The translations under genes and the position numbers were made by a program. A model generated the notes under the pieces. It was given only the letters and a program-made list of their open reading frames with translations, did no database searches and had not been told where the DNA came from. This document shows positions 29,773 to 39,487 of a stretch of 64,000 bases of DNA, piece by piece. Every line of letters starts with the position of its first letter. The stretch's first letter is position 1. Source of the DNA: Tritrichomonas foetus (taxonomy: Eukaryota; Parabasalia; Tritrichomonadida; Tritrichomonadidae); contig MLAK01000704.1 in the NCBI GenBank assembly GCA_001839685.1, forward strand, positions 237,897-301,896, read 5' to 3'.

Positions 29773-31506
29773 ATGGATGAACATATCGCGCTACAGCTCA
29801 TTGATGAGCCTGCTGTTCAATCCATAAACATTATAACCGGTGAAGAAACTTTAGAAGACAATCGAACAGACCTACAGATTTTTCTAGAAACATGGGCAAA
29901 AGCAGAAATGAATCCAGACGAGTTTCAATCGAAAGAAGAAATGAAAGACAACGTAGAGGCATGTGAAATTCGTGCAAAACAGCATTTGTGCGAAGCGTGC
30001 CAAGAATTTAATAGTCTTATCAAAATATTAAATTGCGTTCTTCAGGCGTCACATTTGGATATAAAAGGAACTGAGCCTGCTCCAACAGAACCTACAAATC
30101 CAGACATCAAACTCGGAACGGTTATTGTTGATAAGCAATTACAATTACAGTCATTTGCCAAGTTTTTCTTAGAATCAGCAAGCGAAACACGCCAAATAGT
30201 ATCAGTCTATCAAAAATACTTCAGAAATTTGGATCAACTTTCTCACAAATTTCCCATCGTATTTTTTTACGACTATGGAAAGGTCAATTTTCGTGCGGCA
30301 ACAATTCCACCTGATCCGCCTATATTTAAAATACCATGGATTGTCCTTCCAAGTGATAATGATGGAAATATAATTTGGAAATTATCTAATCAATCTAATT
30401 TCAATGTAAATAACCAGGATGTGTTCTTTGAAAGTGAGTCACCTTATCGTAACTTATCTTCCAAAATCCTCCTTCAGTATCTGTTCCTTGTGGTTCGTGA
30501 GGAAATGATTTCTAAAATGATTGACTATTCAATCAACAAAACGTCTACTGCAATTGAATATACTGCTGGAAATACTAATTTGAAGCTTGATATAACAAAT
30601 ACACAAAACCAGCAATCGAGCTCTAAAACGAAAAAGAAAAATAACGATGATCAAACAGAAAAAGTAGAGAAAAGCGGCATCTGCCCCATTTATATTCCGG
30701 CCATGGTTTCAATGTGTCTTAGACCAAATCCAGCACCATTTAAGACATATAAAGAAATCATTGATGAAAAAATTTTAATTGATAATGCGGTAAACATAAT
30801 TTTCAATAAATTCCTCAAATGCGACTTCTGTGAAGTGAAGTATCAACAGAGGAAACGCGGCGTAGTTATCCAAATCCATCCATTATATGGCACAATCGTT
30901 AAATATGAATTTTCACCACATCTTTTCAAAGAATCAACTTTTGAAACTTTCGAAAAAGTGAAAGAAGAAGCCCAAAAAGAAACAGACAGAATCACTGGAC
31001 GAAAACCATTCACCAATAATGACAACAACAATAATAATGGTAATACAACTAAATCTAATAATGATACAGTGAATGAATATACGAGAAAGAAAAGAGTTAA
31101 GGGTTATCAATCATATTTTATGACATGTTATTTAGCTCATAACCATTTTTGTGCAACTGATCCCAAATCGCAATATTCATATTTAAGTATTGATCTTCGA
31201 TCTCGTGGTTCGAATGCTGCACTTACAAAATGGTGCGAAGCTCACTATTTCAAGATGATACAGGCAACAATTTCCGCCGTAGCAAGCAGATTTGGATATA
31301 AAGCCAAAATAACAGATCAAACAGTTTCTGTGAAATGCGATGCACCACGAAAAGTGAAACTATATAACACTGGAAAAGGCGATTTGGATGTTGAAGTGAT
31401 TCATGATACTTACAAATGGAGGACTAAGTGGATGAACTTGCCAATTCACAACTCGGTCAAGAAAATCGAATATTTGTTCTTCTTTAACTTTTTGAATAGG
31501 CAGTGA
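29773..31506 (+). CDS. MED17: Probable Mediator subunit MED17
   Basis: The 577-aa protein has no recognised catalytic domain. Its layout agrees with MED17: an N-terminal acidic segment, a middle helical region (LLQYLFLVVREEMISKMIDY), an Asn-rich linker (about 415-440) and a conserved-like C-terminus with VASRFGYKAKITDQTVSVK and WRTKWMNLPIHNSVKKIEY. MED17 is a core head subunit of Mediator, linking activators to RNA polymerase II. The frame is open upstream of this ATG to a TGA at 29716-29718, and before that to an Inr-adjacent ATG at 29689, so the true N-terminus may be longer (see findings). Family assignment rests on pattern only. Confidence 0.5.
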   Translation: MDEHIALQLIDEPAVQSINIITGEETLEDNRTDLQIFLETWAKAEMNPDEFQSKEEMKDNVEACEIRAKQHLCEACQEFNSLIKILNCVLQASHLDIKGTEPAPTEPTNPDIKLGTVIVDKQLQLQSFAKFFLESASETRQIVSVYQKYFRNLDQLSHKFPIVFFYDYGKVNFRAATIPPDPPIFKIPWIVLPSDNDGNIIWKLSNQSNFNVNNQDVFFESESPYRNLSSKILLQYLFLVVREEMISKMIDYSINKTSTAIEYTAGNTNLKLDITNTQNQQSSSKTKKKNNDDQTEKVEKSGICPIYIPAMVSMCLRPNPAPFKTYKEIIDEKILIDNAVNIIFNKFLKCDFCEVKYQQRKRGVVIQIHPLYGTIVKYEFSPHLFKESTFETFEKVKEEAQKETDRITGRKPFTNNDNNNNNGNTTKSNNDTVNEYTRKKRVKGYQSYFMTCYLAHNHFCATDPKSQYSYLSIDLRSRGSNAALTKWCEAHYFKMIQATISAVASRFGYKAKITDQTVSVKCDAPRKVKLYNTGKGDLDVEVIHDTYKWRTKWMNLPIHNSVKKIEYLFFFNFLNRQ

Positions 31507-32860
31507 TTGAAATTGATTCAATTTTATTTTTTTAAAAAATGCATAGAAGTGTACAATAAATAATAATGATGTTTCATTAAATGTATAATATAAATAACTT
31601 CATTATATAATATATCAATGAATTTTTATTACTTACTAACTTCTGATATCAAAGAATTTCGTGTGTCAAATATCACATTTGCTTTAGTTTTTTTGGTTGG
31701 TTTTTTTCTATGAACTTAGAACACATTGCCATAAATAATGAACCATATTCTACAATTTGGCAATGACCGCACTTCAAAAAAATTCAATTTTGACTATTAG
31801 TGAGGAGGATTGCCATAAAATGGTAATATTCCTATTGACTGTAATGAATTAACATTTAATATTCAGATAAAAGACAATGAAGATAAGTTGCGAGAAAATA
31901 AAAAGATTGTTGAATTCATTTTTTCTTTTCATAAATTAAGCATAAGGGTCATAAGACATTCACGAAATTCAGTCAATTTTCACATTGTAACATAGTTTAG
32001 TGCCATTCATTTTTTCATACAATTTTTGGTTTTATAGATGGGCTAGATATCTTCAGAACCATGAATGGCTCATCTTAAATTTTTTAAAAAAGGAATTCAC
32101 TTCTGTCGTGGACATTTTAGTGAACCCAGCATTTTTTAATTTGACTCAGATGACAGTTACCTCATGAAAGATCAATCACAATTCTATTCTCACTATATTA
32201 TGTAATAGATACTCATTTATTTATACTTTTCCTGACAAATTCCTCAAATTCGGTTTTTTTAGAATTTTCTATTTCGGGCTTTTATGTGTATTATTCAATC
32301 TGGTTTTGAATTTTCCGAATATTTCAGTTGTCATTATTTCCAAGAACACAAGACAAACGCAAATTAAAAGATATCGTCCTATTTGAAGAAATTTTTCAAT
32401 AGTCCTCTTTGAAATACATTGAAATCAATTTCGTGATTCAGACACGAAACATGGAATTAACAGATATATTCAATCGCTTTCCCATTTTTGTTATATTCAA
32501 ATCTACATTTTCTGAGAGAAAATAACGATGTAAACCTCAAAAAAGTTAATCCAATTTCTGAAGTTATTATTTTTTACCTCTTTTTTTATTCAATTTATGT
32601 TGTGGTTCAAATTAATGAAAATAACTTTCAAATCATATCCAAAAAATGTAATCAATTATATTCAAAAAATATCTTTCAATTGAAAGAGGAATTCAAAATA
32701 ACGAATAACACAATAAAAAAGCCAAATTAACTTTAAATTCAATGCAAAATCCTGAAAGATTAAGAAAAGGAGTCAAAAACAACGAAAAAGTTATTATCAG
32801 TCAAGAAAGCATGATTTATCTATTCAAAAATCGATTTTTGAATTCTTTAAAAATACCAAA
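31507..32860. other. Intergenic region of 1.35 kb, no gene recognised
   Basis: The region is AT-rich. The longest plus-strand frame (32488-32730) begins at TTG and is Lys/Asn/Ile-rich, as expected by chance. GAAAAAGTT occurs at 32784-32792, about 70 bp before the Myb gene. No RNA gene or repeat is evident. Confidence 0.45.
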
Positions 32861-34645
32861 ATGGAATGCGATCCTCTTGTCGAAGTAGGGGTATCGTACG
32901 TATGCGATATGTTCCCAACTATCGATCCCCAGATCCTACAGACCTTAAGAATCATATTTTCTAGATTCCTTTCTGGCGCCTATACATATCAAGATTCGAA
33001 AAGATACGTCAACGAAATGATAGGTACGTCCAATCCAATCGATAGACTGCAAGAAATTTTGAATATAATGGACGAGCCCATCCCCGAGAAACCAGAGACA
33101 GACGAAGACGAGAATAATAATTCAACTCGCCGAAAAACAAGAACATGGACAATCCACGAGGATCAGCGCCTTCTTGCCGGTGTCCATAAGTATGGGCTGG
33201 ACTCCTGGTCGGCTGTTTCCCAGTTTGTGGGAAATGGTAGATCTCGCGCCCAATGCTCACAGAGGTGGATTCGCGTCCTTGATCCGCGTATTTCAAAAGA
33301 ACAATGGACAGCTATGGAGGAAGAGAAATTGCTCAAACTTGTGGCGTCCCTCGGCGAGAAATCTTGGATGAGAGTCGCACTCGAATTAGGAAACAGAAGC
33401 GACGTCCAATGCAGATACCATTACTATCAAATGCAAAGAGAAGGCACAAATAAGCCGCCAGTGGGTTCAGCCGTACCAGTCCAACCGAATCAGATGAATC
33501 CAATTAATCCGCAATTAGGAACACATTTAAACGGTCACTTCGGAGCGCAAATGAATGGCCAAATGGGTTCACAAATGTGTAATTCTATGCAAAATCATCT
33601 CGGAAATCCTCTTCAAGGTCAAATGATGGGCCAATTACCATGTGACGATAGCAAATTGCCAATGCAGCAAGTGCCATACCAAATGCCAATGATGGGCCAA
33701 ATGCAGATGCAAAATACTCCAATGATGCATCAAAATTCTGCAATCACTTCACAAATGTCTGGTCAACTTAACATTCCACAAATGAATGCTGCTTCACACC
33801 AATATAGTGGCACGATGTTACAACAACAACAACAACAACAACAGCCTCAGCAACAACAAACAATGATGCCATCACAACCTGTTCAATTCCCTCAGAATCT
33901 TCCACAGCAGCAACAGCAACAACAACAAAAAATGACTCCAACAATGCAGCAACAACAAATGCAAACAGCTTCAGCTGCATCAAGTATTCCCAATCTTTCT
34001 ACTGTTTCAAGTATGCAACAAATCCCGCAGACAGTTCAAAATGTACAATCAATGCAAGGAGTCCAGGGTCTCCAAATGGCTGGAATGCAGGGAATGCCTC
34101 GAAAGGATAGTCAAGCTATGATTCCACAAATGAACCCTCAAATGCCTTACACACCACAAGAACAGATCCAACAACAACAGATGCAAACTTCTGGAATGAT
34201 GCAACAAACCATACAAATGCATCAGAAACCATCAATTCAACCACAAAATTCCAAGCAAATGCAACAACCATCGACACAAATGCCAAATCCAATGCAGATT
34301 CCTTTACAACAACAACAACAACAACAAATGCAGATTTCACAAAATGTTCCACAACAACAGCCATTCCAACAAGCAGTCACTCAACCACAGACACAAATGC
34401 AACAACAGATTCAACCAATGCAGCAGCAGATGACGCCAATACAGATCCAGCAACCTGGTGACCCGCAAGGTCAGAGCCAGGCACAGACAGCGGCCCAACC
34501 GGGACAGAAGGTAGAGGAAGTAGAGGCAAAGCCTGATAATTACGAGATAAATGAGGAAGTGCCGATCCCGCTCTCGACTTCGCTCGACCTTCGAAAATCT
34601 GAGCCAATCTTCGACTCCAACCTATGGCTCCTTCGTGTTGATTAA
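32861..34645 (+). CDS. Two-repeat Myb transcription regulator with Gln-rich tail
   Basis: The 594-aa protein has two Myb/SANT repeats at about 95-140 and 146-191 with the usual Trp residues (TWTIHEDQRLL; QRWIRVLDP; QWTAMEEEKLL; SWMRVALEL). This two-repeat form is common in trichomonad promoter-binding Mybs. An N-terminal helical segment (residues 5-75) precedes them. From about 195 to 560 the protein is Gln/Met/Pro-rich, with CAA/CAG runs coding up to nine or more Gln, typical of activation domains. The C-terminus FDSNLWLLRVD is short, ordered and possibly an interaction motif. Antisense Val/Ala-rich frames are shadows of the Gln runs. Confidence 0.85.
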   Translation: MECDPLVEVGVSYVCDMFPTIDPQILQTLRIIFSRFLSGAYTYQDSKRYVNEMIGTSNPIDRLQEILNIMDEPIPEKPETDEDENNNSTRRKTRTWTIHEDQRLLAGVHKYGLDSWSAVSQFVGNGRSRAQCSQRWIRVLDPRISKEQWTAMEEEKLLKLVASLGEKSWMRVALELGNRSDVQCRYHYYQMQREGTNKPPVGSAVPVQPNQMNPINPQLGTHLNGHFGAQMNGQMGSQMCNSMQNHLGNPLQGQMMGQLPCDDSKLPMQQVPYQMPMMGQMQMQNTPMMHQNSAITSQMSGQLNIPQMNAASHQYSGTMLQQQQQQQQPQQQQTMMPSQPVQFPQNLPQQQQQQQQKMTPTMQQQQMQTASAASSIPNLSTVSSMQQIPQTVQNVQSMQGVQGLQMAGMQGMPRKDSQAMIPQMNPQMPYTPQEQIQQQQMQTSGMMQQTIQMHQKPSIQPQNSKQMQQPSTQMPNPMQIPLQQQQQQQMQISQNVPQQQPFQQAVTQPQTQMQQQIQPMQQQMTPIQIQQPGDPQGQSQAQTAAQPGQKVEEVEAKPDNYEINEEVPIPLSTSLDLRKSEPIFDSNLWLLRVD

Positions 34646-34956
34646 ATAATTATTTACTATTTTTAAATTTATTGCTGTTTTTGCATTTTACTTGCAATTA
34701 ACCTGTTTTACTTTTTATCATATGATAGGGAATCCCAATCTTTTCAATATTCAAACGATTGAAATGTTCAATAAATATGAAACACGAGTATTTTCTTCCC
34801 CTGCATTGGAATGAATAAAGGGAGGAGGGAAATTGAAGTAATAAATAACAACAACAAAAGGATTGGCAATTAGAGTCTGAAAATAGACAGCTGTTTATAA
34901 AAAACCAAATAAAATATATATATAAAAATAAAAATTCATATCAAAAACAAAAAATT
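34646..34956. other. Short convergent intergenic region
   Basis: No gene. A TA/A-rich stretch (about 34900-34950) precedes the RAE1 3' end. The Myb stop is followed by A, giving TAAA. Confidence 0.5.
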
Positions 34957-35952
34957 CTACCCGAACTCATTGTTTGCCATCTTTCTGATATAAAGCTGTA
35001 ATTCTGGTTTATCTGAGAGGTATTTCTCTGCACCACGAGACCAGTCATACCCCTGAGCAATTGCGGCGACTTCACCATTTGATGATATTGCTACTGTCGT
35101 CAAAGGGAAAGAATTGTTTGACATTTTCTGTTCACGACCGGGCCGACCCTTTTCGAGATTGATCATTTTTATTGTTCCATCTCCTCCTGCCGAAATGGCG
35201 AATGGCTGATTTGGATGCATTGCAACACTGTTTGATGCCCAGATTTGAGGGGTTTGATCGGTCCTGTGGCATGGAAGAATTGTTCGATTTGAGCCAGCAC
35301 AAATTTCAACCTGCCCATAAATTGAGCCACTAATGTAATAATCAGGTTTTGTGGGAGAAACGGAAATCGATCGAATTTGATACATATGAGATGTTTGAAC
35401 CTGTTGCAGAGTCCTTGTATTCAAATCGATCTTCACAATCGACGGGCCCAGCATGGCAACATAGAGGATAGTTCCAGAAATGGACATACATATTGGCTTA
35501 TTTGTAAGTTCAATTGTGATCATTTGAGTATCTAATATTTGCAATTGCTTATTTAATTTTAAAAGAACGACCTGCGACTTCGGAACGCAGTAACAAAGTC
35601 CGACTATTGGCGTGTTTGATGAATCGACTAATTTGTGAGGTGGCTTGCCTTGCAGATTTGGCTCATTTAATTTGACGACAAAAATTTGGCCTTGCGAGTC
35701 TCCAAAAAATAAATCAGAGCAATCTTCATTGAAACAACAGCGGAGAAATGCATTCTTTTGAGGGTCTGCATACCGGTACTTCTCAGTTGCTTGCGAATAA
35801 TCTTCTGGAAATTCCCAGACAGTAATAATTCCGTCCCAGGAAGTGGCGGCAAGATATCGTTGTCCATTTCCAAATACTAAATCAGAAATCGTGTCTTTAA
35901 ATTGGTTATCGATTTTGTAAAAATTATTTGCTCCTCCTCCTTGCTTCGACAT
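34957..35952 (-). CDS. RAE1: mRNA export factor RAE1/GLE2 (WD-repeat)
   Basis: The 331-aa seven-bladed WD protein is recognised by its C-terminal half: GSIYGQVEICAG, the CHR segment (ILPCHRTDQTPQIW), NSVAMHPNQPF, and IAQGYDWSRGAEKY, equivalent to the RAE1 signature ASSYDWSKGHE. The N-terminal blade ends TSWDGIITVWEF. RAE1 binds Nup98 at nuclear pores, supports mRNA export and spindle functions. BUB3 is the nearest alternative, but the YDWSKG-like tail favours RAE1. I chose the ATG at 35952 because an Inr sits 12 bp upstream; the in-frame ATG at 36033 would add a hydrophobic stretch that looks like untranslated sequence. Confidence 0.88.
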   Translation of the reverse strand: MSKQGGGANNFYKIDNQFKDTISDLVFGNGQRYLAATSWDGIITVWEFPEDYSQATEKYRYADPQKNAFLRCCFNEDCSDLFFGDSQGQIFVVKLNEPNLQGKPPHKLVDSSNTPIVGLCYCVPKSQVVLLKLNKQLQILDTQMITIELTNKPICMSISGTILYVAMLGPSIVKIDLNTRTLQQVQTSHMYQIRSISVSPTKPDYYISGSIYGQVEICAGSNRTILPCHRTDQTPQIWASNSVAMHPNQPFAISAGGDGTIKMINLEKGRPGREQKMSNNSFPLTTVAISSNGEVAAIAQGYDWSRGAEKYLSDKPELQLYIRKMANNEFG

Positions 35953-35963
35953 TTGTAATGTTA

Positions 35964-35978
35964 GATGAAAAATAGTGA
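35964..35978 (-). promoter_or_regulatory. Inr element of RAE1
   Basis: On the minus strand this reads TCACTATTTTTCATC, matching the trichomonad Inr consensus TCA(Y)W-type core and differing by one base from the MED17-like promoter motif at 29670-29684. It lies 12 bp from the RAE1 ATG and decides the choice of start. Confidence 0.55.
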
Positions 35979-36192
35979 CCAGAATCAAAAAATTCACCTG
36001 CGATTTCACCATGTTCACATAAGGTTTATTCATACAAAATACATGAATTCCTCAATATTTATATATATAATGATAAAAGTATGATGTCAGAATGCATAAT
36101 AATGTCTCATCAATTTTTAAGCAGGTTTTTCCAAAATCAAAAAAAATCACATTGTGAAAAAAGTTTATAAACTTCGATTTTTTAATATATAA

Positions 36193-36768
36193 TTAAAACA
36201 TATTGTATAACACATTGAGCTCTTTTTCTAATTGGCTAATTATCTCCTGGTTTTTCTTAAATCTGCGAAAATATATTTGTCTTTTGGATTTTCGTTTAAT
36301 TGCTTTTTCCATTTCACCATTTTCTTCATCACCATCAATGTATTTTCCCGTTTCAGCATCTATTGGCTTTAAAGGCTCAGGCATAGTTTTATCATAAAAT
36401 TGCGATTCGTATCTGTCCTTTGTTTTTCTTTTAGGACATCTGCAACACATTCCTGGTTTAATATTACTAGTTTCCACTGATGGTATTCCTTCTTCTGATG
36501 GGTCTAGAGGTGCAAAATTTGGAACATAAAAAACTACAGGTTCTTTACACCTTTTACACGTTTGGCATTTCTTACACCTTTCTACTGGTTGACATGGTTT
36601 ACATTGTAGGCACGGTTGATATTCTGGGCATGACGGGCAATCATGACATTGAGGACATTCTTGACATTCATGGCATATTGGGCATTTGCATCCATCTCGT
36701 AAAGGCTCCATCCCCTTTGGAACAAATATGTACTCCGATTTTATGATGATTAATAATAGAAATAACAT
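36193..36768 (-). CDS. Secreted or membrane-anchored Cys-rich CxxC protein
   Basis: From the ATG at 36768 the protein is 191 aa. It begins with a short hydrophobic segment (MLFLLLIIIKSEYIF) that could be a signal peptide. Residues about 25-80 hold a dense array of CxxC pairs (CKCPICHECQECPQCHDCPS, then CLQCKPC and CKKCQTCKRC), about 20 Cys in 60 residues. A Pro-rich segment, another CCRCP cluster and a strongly basic, helical tail follow. The array could bind zinc or be disulfide-bonded outside the cell. No named family is recognised. The longer frame upstream begins at GTG and is not a likely start. Confidence 0.6.
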   Translation of the reverse strand: MLFLLLIIIKSEYIFVPKGMEPLRDGCKCPICHECQECPQCHDCPSCPEYQPCLQCKPCQPVERCKKCQTCKRCKEPVVFYVPNFAPLDPSEEGIPSVETSNIKPGMCCRCPKRKTKDRYESQFYDKTMPEPLKPIDAETGKYIDGDEENGEMEKAIKRKSKRQIYFRRFKKNQEIISQLEKELNVLYNMF

Positions 36769-37031
36769 GTGAAAAATCACTTTCAATACTTTATTGAAAA
36801 TTACTACTTTTTTGAATAGTATCAGAAAATCATTCACCAATACAATAAATATCACAAGTCCACAAATGTGATCCTTATACTCTCTTGCAGTTGATTTCCT
36901 TCTCTCTAAAACATCATCAATATATCCATCAATAGGGACTCAAATTATCCGATAATAAAAATTTAAATCAATGAAAAATTAAGAATTTTCTAATACAATG
37001 TACTTTAATTTAAATAAAAACAAGTTTCTAT

Positions 37032-37238
37032 CTATTGAAATTCACCAAATAAATCTTCTTCGAATGAGTCATCATTTCTTACTGTTTGAAATTGTGTCAT
37101 ATTTGAGTTCGGATTATATTGTTGCTGTTCTTGCTGCTGATATTGCTGGTAATGTTGATATTCTTGTTGATTCATGTTTAGTTCATTTATTTGATCATTA
37201 TTGTTTTGAATTTCTTGAATTCCATTTTCTCTTTTCTG
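37032..37238 (-). other. In-frame Gln-rich extension after the SP-RING TGA
   Basis: Directly after the TGA the same frame continues for 68 codons. It is Gln/Asn-rich (QQEYQHYQQYQQQEQQQ) and ends in an acidic tail DDSFEEDLFGEFQ before TAG. Such a tail fits a transcription or SUMO-linked protein. The stop could be read through, be a real mutation, or a base error. Confidence 0.55.
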
Positions 37239-37772
37239 TCAAAATATTCTTAAGAAAAAAGCAGGATCATATCTCAATGAGTTCCATGTTATTGGAGTTC
37301 TGCAAATAGGGCATAACCAATTCTCATCTGATTGAAGAAGAAGAAAACTTCTGAGATCAAAACACTGTGAATGAAGACAAAATACTCCTCTTGAAGGACA
37401 TGTTATTGGACAAAAACTCAAAGGACATACATTTGTGAGCATTTCATTATTTGGAATATGAGGAGCTGGTGGTCTATTATACACAATTTGTTGAACAATA
37501 TCGTTCACATCAACAAATTTTCCATCGATAAAAACTGTTGGTAAAGTTGGTGGTTTATCAGTAAATTTGTAATTTTCAAACTTTATTTCTCTTCTTTCTT
37601 CAATTATTGGCTGTGGAAATATAGACATCATATTCATTTGGTGATTCATGTTCATTTTAGGAAATGATCCTGGACTTGAAGTTTCTGGATGATTAATCAA
37701 CATTTGATCAAATGCATTATATGATGATCCAATATTATACCTTTCTTGATTAAAAGAAAATCGTCGATTCAT
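37239..37772 (-). CDS. SP-RING (PIAS/Siz-type) SUMO E3 ligase-like protein, C-terminus interrupted by TGA
   Basis: From the ATG at 37772 the open frame is 177 aa. The C-terminal region (about 118-170) is an SP-RING: CPLSFCPITCPSRGVFC, HSQCFDLRSF, WLCPICRTPI, with the expected Cys/His ligands and the QCFD motif. The N-terminal half is polar with Met/Asn-rich stretches. SP-RING proteins transfer SUMO from Ubc9 to substrates and act in the nucleus. The frame stops at TGA (37239-37241), but the same frame stays open for 68 more codons to TAG at 37032-37034 (see next entry). Upstream in-frame sequence starts with TTG, so 37772 is preferred. Confidence 0.7.
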   Translation of the reverse strand: MNRRFSFNQERYNIGSSYNAFDQMLINHPETSSPGSFPKMNMNHQMNMMSIFPQPIIEERREIKFENYKFTDKPPTLPTVFIDGKFVDVNDIVQQIVYNRPPAPHIPNNEMLTNVCPLSFCPITCPSRGVFCLHSQCFDLRSFLLLQSDENWLCPICRTPITWNSLRYDPAFFLRIF

Positions 37773-38191
37773 GTCTGGAAATAAGCAATGATATGATAAA
37801 TGCCTCTCAAATCGTTGACATTCTGTCAAGATTTTTGAATAGATTTGAAAGCATTTAATTGTTTTGACAAATTGTCGAAATAATTAGTCTTTCTGGTAGT
37901 GAATATAGATATCAATTCTATTCAATTTTTTGTGTATGTATTAGTGATAACAAATATTCACATTGTAATCACTTTTAAGGAAACACTATTCTCGAAAAAA
38001 GATATACAAGTTTCCTATTCTACGTGTGAGAATTCAATTATGATGCATTGCATTGTGATATACTTTTCACACATTAAAATACATCTTATATCGTTATCTT
38101 GTAGAAAGAGAAAAAGAAAAAATTGAGTTCATTGAAATGTTGTCGTATTTTTTTTATCTATGTCATAATTTACCATTTAGTATTTTTCAAG
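37773..38191. promoter_or_regulatory. Divergent intergenic region between SP-RING and ankyrin genes
   Basis: This 419-bp AT-rich space must hold both promoters. No clear motif or coding-like frame is seen, and the plus frame at 37899 is judged spurious. Confidence 0.35.
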
Positions 38192-39487
38192 ATGAGTGAA
38201 CCACTCTTTCATGAATTTTCTGAATTTTCAGAACTGCTTGATACTCTGGAAAATCTTCAAGACCTACTTTTCGACATGATTGACAATAGGGAAGGAGAAA
38301 ACCATATGGTTTCACTAACATCATTTTTTCATACAATACATATTGAATCAAATTTCCTCATATATGACGCTTTCCTCCATCTTCTATCGGTGGTGCCAAT
38401 TATCCGTCCTTCTAATCCGCTAGCTACAGTTATAGTTAGATTAATTCTAGATGAATTATTGTGTCATCATGATATGAAAAAGCACTTTTCTTCATCCACA
38501 ATTTTTAACATTTTTGGAAAATGCAAACTTTTATTGTTATATCTTTTGGAGAAGGAAGTTATTGATATTTCTCTTATCAAGAAAAAAATAAATTGTGAAA
38601 AATGGAAATATTTAGAATATTTTTCACCTGAGGTTAACAAAAATGATCTTCGATTTTTCAATTTATATTCTGTAAATTGTGAATCGGAAAACATTCGGTT
38701 CGATGAAAGTAAATTGTTAGAACGCCAATATGGACACTCTCGTGATAAAATAGCGTTATCTATTCAAAATGATGATATTGATTCTTTTATATTATTAATA
38801 TCGAACCAAGATCCAAGCTGGCATAATTTATCATCCGTCTTTGAAGTTAACAAAGAAATAAATTCTTTATCACTCTTGGAATATTCAATGGCTTTTGGTT
38901 CTGTGAAGATTTTTAAATATTTATGGATGAAGAAAGTTGATTGTACTCAGAAATCACTTAAATATGCTATCATTGGTGGAAATTATGAAATAATACACAT
39001 TTTAGAAGAAGAACATTCTTATTCTTTTGATATTAGCTGCCTCTATACATCGATTAAATATCATCGAAAAGAAATTTTCGATTATATGATAGGATCATTT
39101 GATTGTGACGGAGACCAAAATATAATTTCTCAATGCATAAAGCATTTCAACTATGGACTTTTAAAGCGATATATGATCAAAATTAACTACAAATTTGAGG
39201 AAAAAACTGCAATCCGGGCAGATTACAAATATTGGTCAACTACTCCGCCTATTTTTATATTACTTGAGCTAATTCACCAGACAAAAATTTATATAGAACT
39301 TCAAAGTGATATTTCGAAATATTTTCGTGTGATCCTCAATAAAAACACGAAAAATAACCACCAACAAGAATTAATCTCATTATTTCATTTACTTTGTTTC
39401 AAATCGCATAATGAAGTTGTTAAAATTTTTGTAGAAAAAGAACTGGTTGATCTAACTAACAAAGAAATTGTTTTGAAATATATATAA
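38192..39487 (+). CDS. DUF3447-type ankyrin repeat protein, truncated at first spacer
   Basis: From the ATG at 38192 (MSEPLFHEF) the frame is 431 codons. It fits the trichomonad DUF3447/ankyrin family: a helical N-terminal domain, a middle region with SRDKIALSIQNDDIDSFILL, and ankyrin-like helices (SLLEYSMAFGSVKIFKYL; SLKYAIIGGNYEIIHIL; ISLFHLLCFKSHNEVVKIFV). Family members normally run on with many TPLH repeats. Here the frame ends eight codons after an ankyrin helix, and similar repeats continue downstream in other frames. The gene upstream start at TTG 38123 is not used. Function of the family is unknown; ankyrin repeats bind proteins. Confidence 0.7.
   Translation: MSEPLFHEFSEFSELLDTLENLQDLLFDMIDNREGENHMVSLTSFFHTIHIESNFLIYDAFLHLLSVVPIIRPSNPLATVIVRLILDELLCHHDMKKHFSSSTIFNIFGKCKLLLLYLLEKEVIDISLIKKKINCEKWKYLEYFSPEVNKNDLRFFNLYSVNCESENIRFDESKLLERQYGHSRDKIALSIQNDDIDSFILLISNQDPSWHNLSSVFEVNKEINSLSLLEYSMAFGSVKIFKYLWMKKVDCTQKSLKYAIIGGNYEIIHILEEEHSYSFDISCLYTSIKYHRKEIFDYMIGSFDCDGDQNIISQCIKHFNYGLLKRYMIKINYKFEEKTAIRADYKYWSTTPPIFILLELIHQTKIYIELQSDISKYFRVILNKNTKNNHQQELISLFHLLCFKSHNEVVKIFVEKELVDLTNKEIVLKYI

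Noticed and set aside
32488..32730. 80-codon plus-strand frame before the Myb gene
   Set aside because: It starts at TTG and is Lys/Asn/Ile-rich, as expected in AT-rich non-coding DNA.
33768..34364. Antisense Val/Ala-rich frames over the Myb Gln region
   Set aside because: They are reverse complements of CAA/CAG runs.
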